A stretch of 64,000 bases of DNA from Chryseobacterium glaciei (GTDB taxonomy: Bacteria; Bacteroidota; Bacteroidia; Flavobacteriales; Weeksellaceae), in assembly GCF_001648155.1 (NCBI RefSeq), contig NZ_CP015199.1, forward strand, positions 3,171,001 to 3,235,000. Direction: 5' to 3'. Position numbers and translations under genes: made by a program. Position 1 is the stretch's first letter. Each line of letters opens with the position of its first letter. Shown one piece after another: positions 43,299-51,280 of this stretch. The notes under the pieces are model-generated. The model had not been told where the DNA came from, ran no database searches, and was given only the letters and a program-made list of their open reading frames with translations.

Positions 43299-43859
43299 AT
43301 GAAAAACATTCCAGAACAAAAAAATATTCTTCCAAGCTCCGCAGATAGTAATGCTGTTGGTTTAAGGCAAGTTATTGGAAAAACTTCGAAGAAGATATTT
43401 TCCACAATATCAGCGTTGACCATTATCTCAGTCTTAACAATTGGTGGATTATTAATTTCCTGTCAAGATAAAAATAATCAAAATAATAAAACAGAAGTTA
43501 TGCAAAACAATCAAGAACAAAAAGAAGGTATCCTGAAACCAATAGAATTATATATTGAAGCAGGAAGAAAAGGAGACGGCAATATTGCAAAACCAGCATT
43601 TGCATCAACCGCAACAATGTCGTGGTCTGAAGATGGAGCATTGAAAAGTGTTCCAATACAAGCGCTTTTTGACGGATTTTCCGCGGCAGAGCCAATGACA
43701 GCAAATTACAAACTTACTACTTTGGATGTAGAAGGTGATGCTGCAATTGTGAGAATCGAATCTCAATTTGGATCAGACAAATATGCCGATATGTTTACAC
43801 TGGTAAAAGACGGCAGTGATTGGAAAATCATCAGTAAAATTTATCAAACCATAAAATAA
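43299..43859 (+). CDS. NTF2-fold (SnoaL-like) lipoprotein with an extended N-terminus
   Basis: About 186 residues from the ATG at 43299 (a 14-codon upstream extension from 43257 is less likely). About 30 polar residues precede a hydrophobic segment (FSTISALTIISVLTIGGLLIS) that ends in a lipobox-like LISC. The domain after residue ~80 is a lumazine-binding/NTF2 fold (IELYIEAGRKGDGNIAKPAF, WKIISKIYQTIK). The N-region before the hydrophobic core is unusually long for a lipoprotein signal. It overlaps the next gene by one base (TAATG). Confidence 0.8.
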   Translation: MKNIPEQKNILPSSADSNAVGLRQVIGKTSKKIFSTISALTIISVLTIGGLLISCQDKNNQNNKTEVMQNNQEQKEGILKPIELYIEAGRKGDGNIAKPAFASTATMSWSEDGALKSVPIQALFDGFSAAEPMTANYKLTTLDVEGDAAIVRIESQFGSDKYADMFTLVKDGSDWKIISKIYQTIK

Positions 43860-44245
43860 TGTCAGTAAATAAAAATATCAACACCGTTCAGGATTACGAA
43901 GATGTCCTGGTAGCAATGGAAGGCTACGTTCACGGATTAAAAACAGGAAATGTAGCAGAATTAAAAAAGACCTTCCATCAGGATGCGATTATGTATGGTC
44001 ATTTAGGTAATGATCTGTCGCAAGGAAGTATAGATAATCTGTACACCTATGTGGAGAAATTTGGCGCAGCACCCAACATCAAAACCAATCTTACGGTTTT
44101 ACACAAAACACCTACTACAGCAGTTGTTCGCATCGAAATGGAACACGATGCTGCAGATGAAGATTTCACCGATTACCATTCATTAATTAAAATTAATGAT
44201 GAGTGGAAAGTGATTGCAAAGCTTTTTCATCTCTATACTAAATAA
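43859..44245 (+). CDS. NTF2-fold protein, cytosolic
   Basis: 128 residues, no signal peptide. AMEGYVHGLKTGNVAELKKTFHQDAIMYGHLG and EWKVIAKLFHLYTK mark the putative-lumazine-binding/SnoaL-like group. It shares its fold with the preceding lipoprotein and is coupled to it by a TAATG overlap, so the two may act on the same ligand in different compartments. A hairpin (ACTGGGAGC/GCTTCCAGT, 44272-44297) separates it from the first Old Yellow Enzyme. Confidence 0.88.
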   Translation: MSVNKNINTVQDYEDVLVAMEGYVHGLKTGNVAELKKTFHQDAIMYGHLGNDLSQGSIDNLYTYVEKFGAAPNIKTNLTVLHKTPTTAVVRIEMEHDAADEDFTDYHSLIKINDEWKVIAKLFHLYTK

Positions 44246-44323
44246 TTAAAAATCATTCCGTTAAATTTTTTACTGGGAGCATCATATTGCTTCCAGTGGG
44301 ACTTTGCGTTTAAAAAATTAGAT

Positions 44324-45394
44324 ATGTCAAAATTATTCAGTCCGTTGACGGTTAAATCAGTTACGTTTAGAAACAGAATCATCACTTCTCCAATGTGTAT
44401 GTATATGGCCGAAGATGGGTTTGCAAGTGATTGGCATTTGGTTCATTATGGTTCCAGAGCAATGGGAGGAGCTGGTACGGTAATGCTGGAAGCAACAGCT
44501 GTACGAGCTGACGGGCGAATTGGGATTGGCGATTTGGGAATCTGGAAAGATGAACATGTTGAAATGCTTACCAAAGTAACGTCATTTATAAAAAGTACCG
44601 GCAGTGTCCCCGCTATTCAATTGGCTCATGCTGGCAGAAAAGGAAGTACTTGGGCTTCAGGACGTGAAAGTCGCCCATTAATGCCCCATGAAAAAGATGG
44701 CTGGGAAGTCATTGCCCCTTCTGCTGTACCTTTTTCATCAGAAATGCAAACGCCCCGCACAATGACTTTACAAGATATTGAAGAGATTCAACAGGCTTTT
44801 GTAGATGCAACTATGAGAGCTTTAAAGGCAGGTTTTGAACTGATTGAAATCCACAGTGCTCACGGGTATCTGATTAATGAATTTTTATCTCCTATTCCAA
44901 ATAAAAGAACTGATCATTACGGAGGAAGTATAGAAAACAGAGCAAGATTTCTATTCGAAATTATTGACAAAGTAAAAACTGTGTGGCCTTCGGAACTTCC
45001 GATTGCTGTTCGTATTTCTGCTACAGATTGGATGGAAGAAGGATGGAATATTGATGATTCAGTTTGGTTAAGCAAAAAATTATCAGAGAAAGGAATTGAT
45101 ATTATTGATGTCTCTTCTGGCGGTACAGTTCCGAATGCTAAAATTACAGTAGGTTCCGGTTATCAATTACCTTTTGCAAGTACTATTAAACGGGAGTTGA
45201 AAGATCAATTACTAGTAGGAACAGTAGGTATGATCACTAATGCACATCAAGCCGAAACAATCTTGACCAATGGAGATGCCGATCTTATTTTTATAGGTCG
45301 TGAACTTCTACGAAACCCTTATTTTCCTTTAGAAGCTGCAAAACAACTTCGTTCGGAAATCCCGGTTCCTAAACCTTATGAGCTTGCCTTCTAA
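44324..45394 (+). CDS. NADH:flavin oxidoreductase, Old Yellow Enzyme (YqjM type)
   Basis: 356-residue FMN TIM-barrel that reduces activated C=C bonds of enones, quinones and related electrophiles. ITSPMCMY holds the redox-tuning cysteine of the YqjM branch; ASDWHLVHYGSRAMGGAGTV and the substrate-binding HSAHGYLINEFLSP (His pair) are typical. SGGTVPNAK and FIGRELLRNP form the FMN phosphate site. It lies in the redox cluster with a second, divergent OYE downstream. Confidence 0.95.
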   Translation: MSKLFSPLTVKSVTFRNRIITSPMCMYMAEDGFASDWHLVHYGSRAMGGAGTVMLEATAVRADGRIGIGDLGIWKDEHVEMLTKVTSFIKSTGSVPAIQLAHAGRKGSTWASGRESRPLMPHEKDGWEVIAPSAVPFSSEMQTPRTMTLQDIEEIQQAFVDATMRALKAGFELIEIHSAHGYLINEFLSPIPNKRTDHYGGSIENRARFLFEIIDKVKTVWPSELPIAVRISATDWMEEGWNIDDSVWLSKKLSEKGIDIIDVSSGGTVPNAKITVGSGYQLPFASTIKRELKDQLLVGTVGMITNAHQAETILTNGDADLIFIGRELLRNPYFPLEAAKQLRSEIPVPKPYELAF

Positions 45395-45411
45395 CTTCAA
45401 AAACAAATTTT

Positions 45412-45690
45412 ATGAGTATTTACTTAACCGTTGTTGTAAAGGCAAAGCCTGAGCATCGGCAAGAAATCAAAACCCTTTTATACAGTCTTCCGGAATTATC
45501 TATGAAAGAAGATGCCTGCATCGAATATGATGTTCACCAAAGTATTGATGATGAAAATACTTTTATCCTTAATGAAAAATGGGAAAATTTAGATGGCTTA
45601 AATCTCCATAATGAGCAATCGTATTCAAAGGAGTTTTTTGCATCATTTGATAAATTACAGGAACATCCAATTATTTATCGATCAAAGTAA
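45412..45690 (+). CDS. Antibiotic-biosynthesis monooxygenase (ABM) domain protein
   Basis: 92 residues, ferredoxin-like dimeric ABM fold: YLTVVVKAKPEHRQEIKTLL, then CIEYDVHQSIDDENTFILNEKWENLDGLNLH. Relatives such as YgiN act on quinols without cofactor. 17 bases after the OYE gene, hence the same transcript. A quinone/quinol role would fit the neighbours (inference). Confidence 0.93.
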   Translation: MSIYLTVVVKAKPEHRQEIKTLLYSLPELSMKEDACIEYDVHQSIDDENTFILNEKWENLDGLNLHNEQSYSKEFFASFDKLQEHPIIYRSK

Positions 45691-45728
45691 AAAGTCAACA
45701 TCTATAATTATTTATAAAAGATAGAAAT

Positions 45729-46472
45729 ATGAAAAAATTAAATGAATCTGTAACCATTATTACCGGAGCATCTTCAGGAATTGGTGCAGCAACAGCATTA
45801 AAATTAGCTAAAGCAGGAACCAGCATTGTTTTGGTATCCAGAGCTGATGATAAAATTGAAAAAGTAAAACAGCAAATCAAAGATGAGGGAGGTAAAGCCG
45901 AGATATTTATTGCTGACGTAACAGACATTGACCAAATGAATGCAATGGTAGCCTTTACTATTGAGAAGTTCGGAAGGGTAGATAATTTGATTAACAATGC
46001 AGGGTTAATGTTGTTTTCACAATGGAAAGATATAGCAATTGACGAGTGGAATGCAATGATCGACATTAATATTAAAGGCTATTTAAATGCTATCGCAGCA
46101 GTTCTTCCCAAATTATTGGAGCAGAAATCAGGTCATATTCTGAATATGGGATCCGTTGCAGGAATCAATATTGGTGCGAGTGCAGGTATCTACCACGGAA
46201 CCAAATTTTTTGTACGAGCAATCACTGAAAGTTTAAGAAAAGAAGTCTCTGTTCATAAAGGAATTAAAATTAGCCTAATTAGCCCCGGAGTAATCAATAC
46301 AGGATGGGCAGATAAAGTGACCAACAAAGAAGGAGCAGAAATCGCGGCAGAGTTGAACAAGCAGGCTATTGAACCGTATGACATCGCAAATGCGGTTTTG
46401 TTTGCTTTTGAACAGCCGGATAATGTCAATGTAAACGATATAGTGATCAGCCCAACTCTGCAAGACTGGTAA
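45729..46472 (+). CDS. Short-chain dehydrogenase/reductase
   Basis: 247 residues, classical SDR. TGASSGIGAATAL cofactor site, NNAGLM, catalytic Ser in NMGSVAGIN and Tyr-Lys in YHGTK; the tail region SPGVINTGW is typical. The arginine in LVSRADD favours NADP(H). Between the ABM and second OYE genes, same strand, short gaps. Substrate unknown, likely a carbonyl produced or consumed in the same detoxification route. Confidence 0.94.
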   Translation: MKKLNESVTIITGASSGIGAATALKLAKAGTSIVLVSRADDKIEKVKQQIKDEGGKAEIFIADVTDIDQMNAMVAFTIEKFGRVDNLINNAGLMLFSQWKDIAIDEWNAMIDINIKGYLNAIAAVLPKLLEQKSGHILNMGSVAGINIGASAGIYHGTKFFVRAITESLRKEVSVHKGIKISLISPGVINTGWADKVTNKEGAEIAAELNKQAIEPYDIANAVLFAFEQPDNVNVNDIVISPTLQDW

Positions 46473-46500
46473 TATTTTAATAAAAAAAGAATTTTAAGTA

Positions 46501-47637
46501 ATGAATAAATACAATAAGCTATTTTCTCCCTTATCATTTGATAAAGGAATTAGTTTAAAAAACAGAATTGTGATGTCGCCAATGACCACTTGGGCATCTA
46601 ATGAGGATTTTACCATATCTGATGAAGAAGTCGAATATTACCGTAAAAGGGTAAATGGGGTAGGATTGGTGATTACAGGATGTACTCACGTAATGGCCAA
46701 TGGAATTGGTTTTACCCATGAATTTGCAGGATATGATGACACCTTTCTTCCAAGTCTGAAAAAGCTGGCGGATGCTGCCAAAAGTGGCGGAGCACCCGCA
46801 ATTTTACAAATGTTTCATGCAGGTAATAAAGCGATTCCGGGTCTTATTCCAAATGGCGAAGTGGTTAGCGCTAGCGCTATTTCCAGCGGACCGATACTGC
46901 TTTCTGATAAAGAAAATCTTCCGAAAGAATTAACTGAAAATGAAATTTTAGAAATCATCAAAGCATTTGGAGAAACTACCAGAAGAGCAATCGAAGCAGG
47001 TTTTGACGGGGTTGAAATTCACGGGGCACACGGATTTTTGCTTCAAAATTTTATCTCGCCTTTTTTTAATCAAAGAAATGACCAATGGGGAGGTTCTGTG
47101 GAAAATCGTTTAAGACTTAGCCTGGAAATTTTAAGAGAGGTGAAAAATGTAATTTCAAAATATGCTGATCGTCCTTTTTTAATAGGGTACAGAATTTCAC
47201 CTGAAGAAATGCCTCAACAAACCTATGGACTTCCGGATACTTTTGTTTTAATGGATCAGTTGATTAAAGAAGACATCGATTACTTACATTTTTCTCTGCT
47301 CGACGCTGTCAATCAGAAACCAATTGATTCAGAATTTTCAGATGAACCAATATCAGTTGTTTTAAACAATTATGTTAACAACAGGGTTCCTGTTCTTGTT
47401 GCTGGAAGTGTTACAACACCTGTGATGGCCGAACAGGTTATAGATTATGATGTTTCTATGGTGGCTATAGGAAGAACTTTAATTATCAATCCAAATTGGG
47501 TAGAATTAGTTGAAAGTGGGGAAGAAGAAAAAATAGATTCAAATCTTAAACTTGATACAGTAGAAGATAAGAAGATCCCCAAGAAATTACTGGCAATATT
47601 TGAAACACTGAAAGGATGGGTACCTATCAAGTCTTGA
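46501..47637 (+). CDS. NADH-dependent flavin oxidoreductase, second Old Yellow Enzyme
   Basis: 378 residues. MSPMTTWAS replaces the YqjM cysteine motif, placing it in another OYE subgroup. EIHGAHGFLLQNFISPFFNQRNDQWGGSVENR is the diagnostic active-site block; MVAIGRTLIINPNW is the FMN phosphate region. Last gene of the redox cluster. Its divergence from the first OYE suggests a different substrate range rather than recent duplication. Confidence 0.94.
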   Translation: MNKYNKLFSPLSFDKGISLKNRIVMSPMTTWASNEDFTISDEEVEYYRKRVNGVGLVITGCTHVMANGIGFTHEFAGYDDTFLPSLKKLADAAKSGGAPAILQMFHAGNKAIPGLIPNGEVVSASAISSGPILLSDKENLPKELTENEILEIIKAFGETTRRAIEAGFDGVEIHGAHGFLLQNFISPFFNQRNDQWGGSVENRLRLSLEILREVKNVISKYADRPFLIGYRISPEEMPQQTYGLPDTFVLMDQLIKEDIDYLHFSLLDAVNQKPIDSEFSDEPISVVLNNYVNNRVPVLVAGSVTTPVMAEQVIDYDVSMVAIGRTLIINPNWVELVESGEEEKIDSNLKLDTVEDKKIPKKLLAIFETLKGWVPIKS

Positions 47638-47776
47638 TCTTATATCCTAATGATTTATATTTTGTTCAGAATTCTTTTGCTTTAAAAAAATAATAATAAA
47701 AATGTAGTGTTTATGATTATTAATTGATATTGTTTTCGAAGAAGTAAAATAAGCAGTTACAGACTGATTGAATATA

Positions 47777-47807
47777 AAACCCCCGATCGAAAGCGAGGGG
47801 ATTTTTT
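47777..47807 (+). terminator. Terminator after the redox cluster
   Basis: CCCC / GGGG outer stem and TCG / CGA inner stem with a 3-base bulge, flanked by AAAA and a T run. Confidence 0.65.
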
Positions 47808-47870
47808 GTATCCGGAATTAAAGGAAAAATAACTAAATTCGTATAGTTATAATCAAAAAATAAAGTTCAG

Positions 47871-48389
47871 ATGAAGTGTAATAAAATAATTTTAATTGTT
47901 GGTTTATTGTTATTTCAGTTAAATTTTGCTCAGGAAAAAGCAGAGGTTGTTTTAAACAAAGCTCTTACAGAAGCAAAAGCTCAAAACAAAAATGTTCTTT
48001 TGGTTTTTCACGCATCGTGGTGTAAGTGGTGCAAAATGATGGAAAAAAACATGAATCTTCCTGAAACAAAACCATTATTCGATAAAAATTTTGTAACCGC
48101 TTATCTTGATGTTCAGGAAAGAGGTGAAAAGAAAAGCCTTGAAAATCCTGGCGGACAGGAAATAATGAACAAATATAAAGGTGAAAATGCCGGACTTCCT
48201 TTTTGGCTTGTACTAGATCCGAAAGGAAAAGTATTGGCAGATTCTTTTGATGAAAAAGGAGATAATTTAGGCTCACCGGCAACACCTGAAGAAGTTAATT
48301 CTTTTATAGCTAAGCTGGAAAAATCATCTAAGTTAAATAAAGAAGAGCTTCAGACTATTCAAAGTGTATTTGTGAAAAAAGTGCAATAA
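47871..48389 (+). CDS. Periplasmic thioredoxin-fold protein
   Basis: 172 residues with a signal peptide (MKCNKIILIVGLLLFQLNFAQ). The thioredoxin domain has the active site WCKWC in FHASWCKWCKMME (~48-52), and the cis-Pro segment GLPFWLVLDPKG. Sequence style is that of the Thioredoxin_7/DsbD-C-like proteins that reduce or isomerise disulfides outside the cytoplasm. Monocistronic, closed by a strong terminator. Confidence 0.93.
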   Translation: MKCNKIILIVGLLLFQLNFAQEKAEVVLNKALTEAKAQNKNVLLVFHASWCKWCKMMEKNMNLPETKPLFDKNFVTAYLDVQERGEKKSLENPGGQEIMNKYKGENAGLPFWLVLDPKGKVLADSFDEKGDNLGSPATPEEVNSFIAKLEKSSKLNKEELQTIQSVFVKKVQ

Positions 48390-48410
48390 TAAAAAGCTCA
48401 AGAAAAATTG

Positions 48411-48449
48411 AAATGCCTCTAAAAGTGTAAATTTTAGAGGCATTTTTTT
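48411..48449 (+). terminator. Terminator after the thioredoxin-fold gene
   Basis: AAATGCCTCTAAAA / TTTTAGAGGCATTT perfect 14-bp stem, loop GTGTAAA, T run. Confidence 0.92.
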
Positions 48450-48505
48450 GTTTTTTACAGCGAAAAAACTCCCCAAACAAAATGTTCAGGGAGTTAATAT
48501 AATTT

Positions 48506-48901
48506 TTATTTACCAAAGAATATTTCGTCTTTCTTTTGTTGTTCTACATATATTTCCTGAAATTTTACAGGCATATAATTGTAAAGATCATTCCAATATT
48601 GAATTTTTGTGTGCTTTTTAAAGCTTTCAAAAGATCTTACAAAAAGGTTTTCTATCATATCTTTTACATAAGAATTTCCTTTTTTGTAAATGAATTCCAT
48701 CAGTTTAATATGATGTCCTATGATATTAATCTTAGATTCTAATAAAAGATCTTTCAGATAATTGATAGTCGCCTGCATAACCCCGGCGAAATTATTTTGT
48801 TTTGATAGTTGAGTGATTTCACTTCTGATTGTTGGATAGAAAAATTTTAAATACTCTACAGCCATTTTCTGATTAATAGTTTGCATTTGCACATTCATCA
48901 T
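48506..48901 (-). CDS. Small helical protein, paralogue B of a duplicated module
   Basis: 131 residues, no signal or TM. Clearly related to the 118-residue product at 49131-49487: both share an IYKxG...(L/V)K...(E)...F(V/I)xS(F/L)(D/E)(S/N)F core and a Y...FQ/LQxIY near the C-terminus. Predominantly helical, Lys/Gln/Asn-rich. I do not recognise an experimentally known function; it may correspond to one of the recent DUF families restricted to Bacteroidota (unverified). It is the last gene of a four-gene minus-strand run. Confidence 0.8.
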   Translation of the reverse strand: MMNVQMQTINQKMAVEYLKFFYPTIRSEITQLSKQNNFAGVMQATINYLKDLLLESKINIIGHHIKLMEFIYKKGNSYVKDMIENLFVRSFESFKKHTKIQYWNDLYNYMPVKFQEIYVEQQKKDEIFFGK

Positions 48902-48949
48902 AATTAATATTTTTCGAATACTTCTATTGCCGCGAAAACCGTACCAAAC

Positions 48950-49081
48950 TTATAAGCAGGCAGCAAAAACAAATACACCTATTATGATAGCAATATGAGT
49001 TGCCAATATTTCCATATTGTGTCTGGAATTAGACTGTTTCCATTGTTTCCAGTCGAATTCTTTTCTGATTTTTGTCTTCAT
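48950..49081 (-). CDS. 43-residue single-TM protein of the duplicated module
   Basis: MKTKIRKEFDWKQWKQ basic, Trp-rich amphipathic start, then one C-terminal membrane helix (HIAIIIGVFVFAACL). A longer frame from 49141 adds 20 residues overlapping the upstream gene and is less likely. It lies 49 bases after paralogue A and 48 before paralogue B. The layout matches the 53-residue protein at 49492. Toxin-like size and topology, but no toxicity is implied by sequence. Confidence 0.6.
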   Translation of the reverse strand: MKTKIRKEFDWKQWKQSNSRHNMEILATHIAIIIGVFVFAACL

Positions 49082-49130
49082 AATTTTAACTTTTTTGTAA
49101 TAAAATGGGTGAAATATGTAATAAAAAATT

Positions 49131-49487
49131 TCACATTCCATGTTTATAAATTTGTTTTGAATAAATTTTCTGCAAGTCCAGAGAAATATGAGTAAAAATG
49201 GCCTTTCTATATTCTTCGTTGCAAAATGTGGTAAAATTGTCCAGAGAATAAATAAAAGTACTTTCTACAGCGTTTTTCAGCTTTACATCGCCGTTTTTGT
49301 AAATCTCATCCATCTTTTGTAAGCTTTTAAATAAAAGATTTCTGTCGTTTTGGCGGATCATGTTTTTAATACAATCCGTAAAAGTCTGGATAACACTGTA
49401 AGAATTTTGACTTTTATTGTTTTCCAATTCATTTTGAATGTCGGGAACCACATCTGTAATTTCCTGAGCAGCTTGTAAATAATTCAT
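49131..49487 (-). CDS. Small helical protein, paralogue A of a duplicated module
   Basis: 118 residues, soluble, all-helical in appearance. The centre MDEIYKNGDVKLKNAVESTF aligns with MEFIYKKGNSYVKDMIENLF of paralogue B. It starts 4 bases after the upstream 53-residue TM protein, so the pair is translationally coupled. No catalytic motif can be seen. Confidence 0.82.
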   Translation of the reverse strand: MNYLQAAQEITDVVPDIQNELENNKSQNSYSVIQTFTDCIKNMIRQNDRNLLFKSLQKMDEIYKNGDVKLKNAVESTFIYSLDNFTTFCNEEYRKAIFTHISLDLQKIYSKQIYKHGM

Positions 49488-49491
49488 ATTT

Positions 49492-49653
49492 TTATTGATT
49501 TTGATCTAAAATTTTAATGAAAACACCAGAAATAAAGACGACCAATAAAGCGATCAATATAACATGATAAGGCTTTAACCATTTTGGCGTTTTCGGGCCT
49601 TTGCTTTTTAATCTTCTTAATGTGTCCAATCTGTTTAATGTCTTTAAGTCCAT
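49492..49653 (-). CDS. 53-residue single-TM protein of the duplicated module
   Basis: MDLKTLNRLDTLRRLKSKG basic start, PKTPKWLKPY, then a membrane helix HVILIALLVVFISGVFI near the C-terminus. A longer frame from 49728 has no family support and runs through the likely promoter region. It is the first gene of the four-gene run, coupled to paralogue A. Its basic-helix plus terminal-TM layout is shared with the 43-residue protein. Confidence 0.62.
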   Translation of the reverse strand: MDLKTLNRLDTLRRLKSKGPKTPKWLKPYHVILIALLVVFISGVFIKILDQNQ

Positions 49654-49819
49654 TGTGTATGTTTTGAAGACTAAATGCCAAATTACATTCCTTTTAATAT
49701 TAATTTGATTTAAATGGTTTAAAATCAATTTGTTATTTAATTTTAATTAAAATTTTAAAGCAAAAAAGCCTGTCAAAATGATAAGGTTTTTATCAGAATG
49801 AAAAGAAAGGATTAGATGT

Positions 49820-49966
49820 TTAGGGGAGAAGTTTATTTTTAATTATATCAATAATTATATTTGTTTCCTCTAAAATATTTAAATCTATTTCTAAGTGTTT
49901 TAATATGACTATTTTAATTAGTTCGGTTATAAGTTGTTTTAGAATAGTTTTATGTACTTGTTTCAT
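49820..49966 (-). CDS. Tentative 48-residue peptide gene
   Basis: ATG at 49966 to TAA at 49820. The product is Ile/Leu/Lys-rich (KTILKQLITELIKIVIL) and amphipathic, with no clear TM. It lies on the same strand, 166 bases upstream of the duplicated module. An open frame of this length can arise by chance in such AT-rich DNA, so it is listed only as a candidate. No other gene is visible in the 49654-50202 gap. Confidence 0.25.
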   Translation of the reverse strand: MKQVHKTILKQLITELIKIVILKHLEIDLNILEETNIIIDIIKNKLLP

Positions 49967-50174
49967 CAATTAATATTTTGACAAAACTGTATTTTCAACA
50001 AAGCTTACTAAAGGACATAAATTAAAAGTTTAATTTATTGATTATTAGATTGTTAAATATTTTGTTAATTTGTTCTGTTTTTGTAATTATTTGATTGTGA
50101 GTAATTTATTTATTTTTAAGACCATTTTTTTGGCGCAATTTTGTCCATTCTTTTTTTTGAGACGATAGAATGAA

Positions 50175-50182
50175 TATCTTTG
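50175..50182 (+). promoter_or_regulatory. -7 promoter element for the nucleoid-associated protein
   Basis: TATCTTTG, with TTTG 15 bases upstream (50156-50159). It lies downstream of an in-frame ATG at 50170, so that codon cannot be the start; the ATG at 50203 is used. Confidence 0.7.
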
Positions 50183-50202
50183 CAATCCATAAAAATCAAA
50201 AG

Positions 50203-51216
50203 ATGTTTTCAAAAATAGTAGTACACAGAGTAGGAAATAAAATCAACGGAGAGTCTTTAATACTTTCTCAGGAAGAATTGCAGTTGGAAGAAGGAATGGC
50301 AGAATCGCTTGAAGATTATTTTTTAGGGTCTTTTAAGTCTGAGGAAACGTTTAATTTTTACAGTGATACCTATTTGGTAAATAATCATGTTTTCAGTTCT
50401 GTATCTGAAATTTTTGATGATAAAGCCAAGTTTCTTTGGGAAGCCGAAAATATTGCGAAGCATCTTTTTGAAGTTGCCGAAAACCCAAGAGTTATGGGTG
50501 GTGAACTATTCATCGTTTATTTTGAAGACGATAGAGAAGGTGATGAAAAAGTAGATAAGATCGGAATTTTTAAAACTGAAAAAAGAGAACCATTCTTAAA
50601 AATAGCTCCTCAAGGCGAAAGTTTTGAAATTGAAAAAGACTTGGGAATTGGTTTGTCAAAAATTGATAAAGCGGCTTTGATCTACAATAATCATAAAGAA
50701 ACAGGGTATGTACTTTCTGTGGTTGACAACAACAAGAACGGAGATATGTATTACTGGTTTGAGGATTTCTTAAAGGTAAAACAACGTGACGACGAATATT
50801 TTCATACACAGGAAGCCTTAATGGTGTACAAAGATTACATCACCAAACAACTTCCTCAGGAATTTGAAGTTTCCAAAGCAGATCAGGCAGATTTCTTAAA
50901 TAAATCAATCAATTTCTTTAAAGAAAAAGAAGAGTTTAAACTAGATGAATTTGCAAGTGAGGTCTTAGTAGATGAGCATGTGATCGAAAGTTTTAATAAT
51001 TTTAAAACAGATTACGAACAGGATATGCAGATCAATATTGCGGAAGAATTCCCGATCAGTGAAGCAGCTGTTAAGAAGACACAAAGACATTTCAAGAGTA
51101 TCATTAAATTAGATAAAAACTTCCACATCTACATCCACGGAGATCGCCAGAAATTGGCTACAGGAGAAGATGAAAAAGGGAAGTACTACATGTTATATTT
51201 CGATAAAGAAGTTTAA
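50203..51216 (+). CDS. Nucleoid-associated protein, YejK/NdpA-like
   Basis: 337 residues from MFSKIVVHRVGNK, the usual family start. LEDYFLGSF, then FIVYFEDDREGDEKVDKIGIFKTE and DKAALIYNNHKETGYVLSV mark the NdpA (37-kD nucleoid-associated protein) family. YejK binds DNA or topoisomerase IV in E. coli; in Bacteroidota the role is untested. Cytosolic. The gene stands alone with its own promoter. Confidence 0.9.
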   Translation: MFSKIVVHRVGNKINGESLILSQEELQLEEGMAESLEDYFLGSFKSEETFNFYSDTYLVNNHVFSSVSEIFDDKAKFLWEAENIAKHLFEVAENPRVMGGELFIVYFEDDREGDEKVDKIGIFKTEKREPFLKIAPQGESFEIEKDLGIGLSKIDKAALIYNNHKETGYVLSVVDNNKNGDMYYWFEDFLKVKQRDDEYFHTQEALMVYKDYITKQLPQEFEVSKADQADFLNKSINFFKEKEEFKLDEFASEVLVDEHVIESFNNFKTDYEQDMQINIAEEFPISEAAVKKTQRHFKSIIKLDKNFHIYIHGDRQKLATGEDEKGKYYMLYFDKEV

Positions 51217-51280
51217 ACTATAAAATCGTCTGGTTAATTAATAAAATGATAACTTTATAACCAATCATAAAATATTCGTT

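Noticed and set aside
44272..44297. Hairpin ACTGGGAGC/GCTTCCAGT as terminator inside the redox cluster
   Set aside because: It is not followed by a T run on the plus strand, so it is more likely a weak attenuator or processing site than a terminator.
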